Assembly (NCBI RefSeq): GCF_018780185.1
Contig: NZ_JADMJX010000016.1
Span: 3,018 to 36,811 of the forward strand
Source: Rhizobacter sp.
Lineage (GTDB): Bacteria; Pseudomonadota; Gammaproteobacteria; Burkholderiales; Burkholderiaceae_C
Length of the DNA stretch: 33,794 nt
Direction of reading: 5' to 3'
The notes below the pieces were generated by a model, which saw nothing but the letters and a program-made list of their open reading frames with translations, was not told where the DNA came from and did no database searches. A program made the position numbers and the translations under genes. Numbering within the stretch: position 1 is the first letter of the stretch; the number at the start of each line of letters is the position of its first letter. Of the stretch, positions 30,299 to 33,794 are shown piece after piece.

Positions 30299-31423
30299 CT
30301 AGCCTTTGTAGTTCATCGTGCGGCGGTACCACGCATGAAACTCTTCCATGCCGTCTTCCATCGGCGACTGGTACGGCCCGGCTTCGTTGTCGCCACGTTC
30401 GTACAGCGCCTTGCGGCCGGCGTCCATGCGCAGCGCGATCTCGTCGTCTTCGATGCAGGTTTCCAGGTAGGCGGCCTGCTGGGCTTCGACGAACTCGCGC
30501 TCGAAGGCGGTGATCTCTTCGGGGTAGAAGAACTCCACCACGTTGAGCGTCTTCTGCGGGCCCTTGGGGTAGAGCGTGGACACCACCAGCACGTGTGGGT
30601 ACCACTCGACCATGATGTGCGGGTAGTAGGTGAGCCAGATCGCACCCTGCTTGGGCGGCTGGCCGTCGCGGAACTTGAGCACCGCCTCGTGCCACTTCAG
30701 GTAGACGTCGGAGCCGGCCTTGGCCAGCGCCTTGTTGGCGCCCACCGTCTGCACCGAGTGGTGCCGTCCGAACTCCCAGGCCAGGTCGTCGCAGGTGACG
30801 AACTGGCTCAGGCCCGGGTGGAACGGGCCGACGTGGTAGTCCTCCAGATAGACCTCGATGAAGGTCTTCCAGTTGTAGTCGCACTCGTGCAGGTGCACCT
30901 TGTCGAGCACATAGCCGCTGAAGTCGAGGTCGGCACGCGGGCCGATGGTCGACAGCTCGGCCGCCACGTCGCGGCCGTTGTCTTCGAAGATCAGGCCGTT
31001 CCAGCTGCGCGTCTTGTAGCGGTTGAGGTGCAGGCAGGGGTCTTGGTCGAAGTGCGGCGCACCGATCAACTGGCCCTTCAGGTCATACGTCCAGCGGTGC
31101 AGCGGGCAGACGATGTTCGACCCCGTGTTGCCGCGCCCACGCAGCATCACCGCCTGCCGGTGGCGGCAGACGTTGGAGATGAGTTCGATGCCATTGGCCG
31201 TGCGCACCAGGGCACGGCCTTCGCCCTCTTGCGGCAAGGCGTAGTGGTCGCCGATCTCGGGCACCGCCAGTTCGTGCCCCAGGTAGCGGGGCCCGTGCTG
31301 GAAGATGAGCTCCATCTCGCGGCGATGCAGATCGCTGTCGAAATAGGCTGAGACCGGGAGTTGAGGGTGGGGGTGCTCTAGAGCAGACCCAAGAGCGGGG
31401 AGAGCGAGGCTCAGGTCAGACAT
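30299..31423 (-). CDS. Rieske-type aromatic ring-hydroxylating oxygenase, alpha subunit
   Basis: The 374-residue protein has an N-terminal Rieske [2Fe-2S] domain: SNVCRHRQAVML (Cys-His) and CPLHRWTYDLKG (Cys-His). A catalytic domain follows with the mononuclear Fe site EVYLEDYHVGPFHPGL (two His), the family Asp probably nearer the C-terminus (ETCIEDDEIA). Members hydroxylate or demethylate aromatic or quaternary-ammonium substrates using electrons from a separate reductase. No reductase, ferredoxin or beta subunit is in the window, so it depends on a partner encoded elsewhere. ATG 31421-31423 starts the gene. It leads an operon with EamA and SseA. The physiological substrate cannot be deduced. 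Confidence 0.92.
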   Translation of the reverse strand: MSDLSLALPALGSALEHPHPQLPVSAYFDSDLHRREMELIFQHGPRYLGHELAVPEIGDHYALPQEGEGRALVRTANGIELISNVCRHRQAVMLRGRGNTGSNIVCPLHRWTYDLKGQLIGAPHFDQDPCLHLNRYKTRSWNGLIFEDNGRDVAAELSTIGPRADLDFSGYVLDKVHLHECDYNWKTFIEVYLEDYHVGPFHPGLSQFVTCDDLAWEFGRHHSVQTVGANKALAKAGSDVYLKWHEAVLKFRDGQPPKQGAIWLTYYPHIMVEWYPHVLVVSTLYPKGPQKTLNVVEFFYPEEITAFEREFVEAQQAAYLETCIEDDEIALRMDAGRKALYERGDNEAGPYQSPMEDGMEEFHAWYRRTMNYKG

Positions 31424-31669
31424 GATCCCGAGGATTCCTTACAACCGATGTGAACGTGCCACCCGAATGACGCTCGCGGGTGGGATGTTTTCGCTGCGCA
31501 CGGCGCGGACCGGGGGAACCCCAGTCAGTCAGCGAGGGCGGGATTGTAACCACCGGGGGAGAACCCGTCCCCCTCGTGTGTGCACTTTGGGCATCTGGCC
31601 CCATCTGGTGCACACCGGGGGCCCCCGCGCAGTGCCGGCTGACTACAATCTTGGCTTTGCCCGCGCACG
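31424..31669. other. Divergent intergenic region rich in inverted repeats
   Basis: This 246-nt gap separates the Rieske gene (minus) from xseB (plus). It holds two hairpins: GGGGG (31555-31559) with CCCCC (31569-31573), and GTGTGCAC (31578-31585) with GTGCACAC (31608-31615) around a nested GGG-CATCTGG-CCC. CATCTGG occurs twice in the second. TACAAT (31644-31649) is a likely -10 for xseB, with no matching -35. I see no gene or known RNA in it. Confidence 0.45.
31644..31649 (+). promoter_or_regulatory. Putative -10 element of the xseB-ispA-dxs operon
   Basis: TACAAT matches the -10 consensus at 5 of 6 positions and lies 20 nt before the xseB start. No plausible -35 is found 16-18 nt upstream, where the sequence is nearly all G and C. 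The predicted leader is about 14 nt. Confidence 0.45.
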
Positions 31670-31909
31670 ATGGCCAAAACACCCCCCGCCCCGTCTTCCA
31701 GCCAGCCCGCCAACTACGAACAGGCCCTGGCCGAACTGGAAGCCCTGGTGGCCGCCATGGAAGGTGGGCAACTGCCCCTCGATGGGCTGCTGCAAAGCTA
31801 CCGCCGAGGCGCTGACCTTCTGAACTACTGCCGCGAGCGCCTGGCCGCGGTGGAGTCGCAGGTCAAGCTGCTCGAAGAGGGCCAATTGAAGCCTTGGAAA
31901 ACCGAATGA
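31670..31909 (+). CDS. xseB: Exodeoxyribonuclease VII small subunit XseB
   Basis: The 79-residue protein is the small subunit of exonuclease VII, which degrades single-stranded DNA with the large subunit XseA (not in the window). The family helix-turn-helix bundle is visible: [20 protein letters not shown], the conserved [17 protein letters not shown], and [18 protein letters not shown]. The first 14 residues are a Pro/Ser-rich extension. Its stop overlaps the ispA start (ATGA 31906-31909). The order xseB-ispA-dxs is a long-conserved operon in proteobacteria. Confidence 0.96.
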   Translation: MAKTPPAPSSSQPANYEQALAELEALVAAMEGGQLPLDGLLQSYRRGADLLNYCRERLAAVESQVKLLEEGQLKPWKTE

Positions 31910-32796
31910 CCCTGGTCGTCGATTTCGATTCCTGGTCACGCACCCAGCTCGACACCGTCGAGTCGGCGCTGTCAGCCTGGGTACCCGGTGTGGCGCCTGC
32001 GGGCTTGGGCCAAGCCATGCGCTATGGCGTGCTCGACGGCGGCAAGCGACTGCGCCCGCTGCTGGTGCTGGCTGCTGCCCAGGCGGTGAATGGCCCCTGC
32101 GAAGCCGCGCTGCGCGCAGCCTGTGCGGTGGAGCTGATCCACGCCTACTCGCTGGTGCACGACGACATGCCCTGCATGGACAACGACGTGCTGCGCCGGG
32201 GCAAGCCCACGGTGCACGTGCAGTTCGGCGAAGCGCAGGCCATGCTGGCCGGTGACGCCATGCAGGCGCTGGCCTTCGAGGTGCTGACACCCGAACAAGG
32301 CGTGCCGCCTGCACTGCAGGCCAGGCTGTGCGCCCTTTTGGCCCGCGCGGCCGGCCACGCCGGCATGGCGGGTGGCCAGGCGATCGACCTGGCCAGCATC
32401 GGCATGACGCTCGACGAACAATCGCTGCGTGACATGCACCACCGCAAGACCGGCGCGTTGCTCCAAGCCAGCGTGCTGATGGGCGCGGCCTGTGGCGACT
32501 GCAGCCCGGTGGCCTGGCAGGCGCTTTCCGACTACGGCGACGCCATGGGCCTGGCGTTCCAGGTGGTCGACGACATCCTCGACGTGACCCAGGCTTCTGA
32601 GACCCTCGGCAAGACCGCCGGCAAGGACATCCACAACAACAAACCCACCTACGTGACGGTGCTGGGGCTGGACGCCGCGCGGCGCCACGCCCGGGAGCTG
32701 CGCGAAAAAGCGCAAGCAGCACTGGCCCGCAGCGGCCTGGTCGACGTGACCTGGCTGACCCAGCTGGCCGACAAGGTGGTCGAGAGGGATTGCTGA
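31906..32796 (+). CDS. ispA: Farnesyl diphosphate synthase IspA
   Basis: IspA condenses isopentenyl diphosphate with dimethylallyl and geranyl diphosphate to make farnesyl diphosphate, a precursor for quinones and undecaprenyl phosphate. The 296-residue protein has both Asp-rich motifs: the first is [19 protein letters not shown] (DDMPCMD) and the second [28 protein letters not shown] and the [15 protein letters not shown] helix are typical of the short-chain trans prenyltransferase family. It starts at ATG 31906 by ATGA overlap with xseB; dxs follows 2 nt after its stop. Confidence 0.96.
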   Translation: MTLVVDFDSWSRTQLDTVESALSAWVPGVAPAGLGQAMRYGVLDGGKRLRPLLVLAAAQAVNGPCEAALRAACAVELIHAYSLVHDDMPCMDNDVLRRGKPTVHVQFGEAQAMLAGDAMQALAFEVLTPEQGVPPALQARLCALLARAAGHAGMAGGQAIDLASIGMTLDEQSLRDMHHRKTGALLQASVLMGAACGDCSPVAWQALSDYGDAMGLAFQVVDDILDVTQASETLGKTAGKDIHNNKPTYVTVLGLDAARRHARELREKAQAALARSGLVDVTWLTQLADKVVERDC

Positions 32797-32798
32797 AC

Positions 32799-33794
32799 AT
32801 GACATACAAGCTGCTCAACACCATTCAAACGCCCGCTGACCTGCGTGGCCTGTCGCGCCCCGAGCTGAAACAACTGGCGGTCGAGCTGCGCGAGTACGTG
32901 CTGCAAAGCGTGTCGCAGACCGGCGGGCATTTGTCGTCGAACCTCGGCACGGTGGAGCTCACGATTGCGCTGCACCACGTCTTCAACACGCCGCACGACC
33001 GCATCGTCTGGGACGTGGGCCACCAGACCTACCCGCACAAGATCCTCACCGGCCGGCGCGAACGCATGGCCACGCTGCGCCAGCTGGGTGGCTTGTCGGG
33101 CTTCCCGCGCCGCGATGAAAGCGAATACGACACCTTCGGCACCGCTCATTCGTCGACCTCGATCTCGGCCGCGCTCGGCATGGCCATCGCCGCCAAGATC
33201 AAGGGCGAGGAGCGCCGCTCGGTGGCCGTGATCGGCGACGGCGCCATGACGGCCGGCATGGCTTTCGAGGCGCTCAACAACGGCGGCGTGTCGGGCACCA
33301 ACATGCTGGTGGTGCTGAACGACAACGACATGTCGATCTCGCCGCCAGTGGGTGCGCTCAACCGCTACCTCGCGCGCCTGATGAGCGGCAAGTTCTACGC
33401 CGCCGCGCGCGACACCGCCAAGACGGTGCTGAAGAACGCGCCGCCGCTGTTCGAGCTGGCGCGGCGCTTCGAAGAGCATGCCAAGGGCATGGTTGTGCCG
33501 GGCACCATCTTCGAAGAGTTCGGCTTCACCTACTTCGGCCCGATCGACGGCCACGACCTCGACTCGCTGATCCCCACGCTCGAAAACCTGCGTGACATGA
33601 AGGGCCCGCTCTTCCTGCACGTGGTCACCAAGAAGGGCATGGGCTACAAGCTTGCCGAGGCCGACCCGGTCAACTATCACGGGCCGGGCAAGTTCGATCC
33701 CAAGGTCGGTTTGCAAAAGCCGGCCACGCCGTCCAAGAAGACCTTCACCCAGGTCTTCGGCCAGTGGCTGTGCGACATGGCCGCCGCCGACGAA
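32799..33794 (+). CDS. dxs: 1-deoxy-D-xylulose-5-phosphate synthase Dxs, N-terminal part
   Basis: Dxs joins pyruvate and glyceraldehyde-3-phosphate to DXP, the first step of the MEP isoprenoid pathway, with thiamine diphosphate. The frame runs off the right edge after 332 codons of about 620-640. Visible motifs are [20 protein letters not shown], the catalytic-domain [29 protein letters not shown], the thiamine-binding GDGAMTAG with NDND about 30 residues later, and [13 protein letters not shown] 32799 starts the gene, 2 nt after the ispA stop. The operon thus makes farnesyl diphosphate from its first committed step, with xseB as an unrelated passenger. Confidence 0.97.
   Translation, partial: MTYKLLNTIQTPADLRGLSRPELKQLAVELREYVLQSVSQTGGHLSSNLGTVELTIALHHVFNTPHDRIVWDVGHQTYPHKILTGRRERMATLRQLGGLSGFPRRDESEYDTFGTAHSSTSISAALGMAIAAKIKGEERRSVAVIGDGAMTAGMAFEALNNGGVSGTNMLVVLNDNDMSISPPVGALNRYLARLMSGKFYAAARDTAKTVLKNAPPLFELARRFEEHAKGMVVPGTIFEEFGFTYFGPIDGHDLDSLIPTLENLRDMKGPLFLHVVTKKGMGYKLAEADPVNYHGPGKFDPKVGLQKPATPSKKTFTQVFGQWLCDMAAADE

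Noticed and set aside
31445-31462. Sigma-54 promoter of the Rieske gene
   Set aside because: The minus strand has a good TGGCACG -24 element, but the -12 position reads CATC instead of TTGC.
1-33794. tRNA, rRNA, CRISPR arrays, insertion sequences or prophage genes
   Set aside because: No clover-leaf sequence, regularly spaced repeat array, transposase or integrase was found on either strand by reading; short RNA genes could be missed without a covariance search.

Overview
The window is about 33.8 kb of high-GC, densely packed chromosomal DNA. The gene set and codon use suggest a betaproteobacterium of the order Burkholderiales, possibly near Rhizobacter, Piscinibacter, Methylibium or Rubrivivax. 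The evidence is xseB-ispA-dxs in that order, recJ with its usual betaproteobacterial upstream partner, ppk-sixA near ppx, and an intergenic inverted repeat of the GTTCGGGCTGAGCCTG type. The placement is inference. I see no rRNA, tRNA, transposase, phage gene or CRISPR array, so this is core and near-core chromosome. Genes overlap repeatedly by ATGA or GTGA, which marks translationally coupled operons.

Layout. 1-1707 (+): tail of an alpha/beta hydrolase, a GNAT acetyltransferase and an unknown protein, ending at a REP-like inverted repeat. 1799-4608 (-): DUF2975 membrane protein, small XRE regulator, small lipoprotein and acyl-CoA synthetase in one contiguous chain, led by a promoter with a 17-bp palindromic operator. 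4747-7340 (+): aldo/keto reductase (Tas type), YbaK deacylase, PlsY and a RidA-family protein. 7344-9802 (-): PHP phosphoesterase (Rnm/YciV), EamA transporter and YciO. 9864-11105 (-): PQQ-type sugar dehydrogenase lipoprotein, divergent from a three-gene signalling operon at 11396-15867 (+) of TonB-dependent receptor, YfiR-family periplasmic protein and membrane GGDEF-EAL enzyme. 15887-18537 (-): unknown protein and RecJ. 18615-23056 (+): PlcP-like metallophosphoesterase, GT4 glycosyltransferase, polyphosphate kinase and SixA. 23075-26170: YegP, a small membrane protein, a methyltransferase and exopolyphosphatase. 26292-28473: Tat-exported dienelactone hydrolase, terminator, ZIP metal transporter and universal stress protein. 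28571-31423 (-): Rieske oxygenase, EamA transporter and mercaptopyruvate sulfurtransferase. 31670-33794 (+): xseB, ispA and the start of dxs.

The most interesting regions are two. First, the metallophosphoesterase-glycosyltransferase-ppk operon looks like the PlcP/Agt phosphate-starvation membrane remodelling pathway joined to polyphosphate synthesis. Arrays of 11-bp-period GTCAC repeats resembling PhoB boxes sit just before the operon and again just before ppk. Second, the receptor-YfiR-GGDEF/EAL operon looks like a c-di-GMP signalling system that takes its input from an outer-membrane TonB-type receptor instead of the YfiB lipoprotein known from Pseudomonas.
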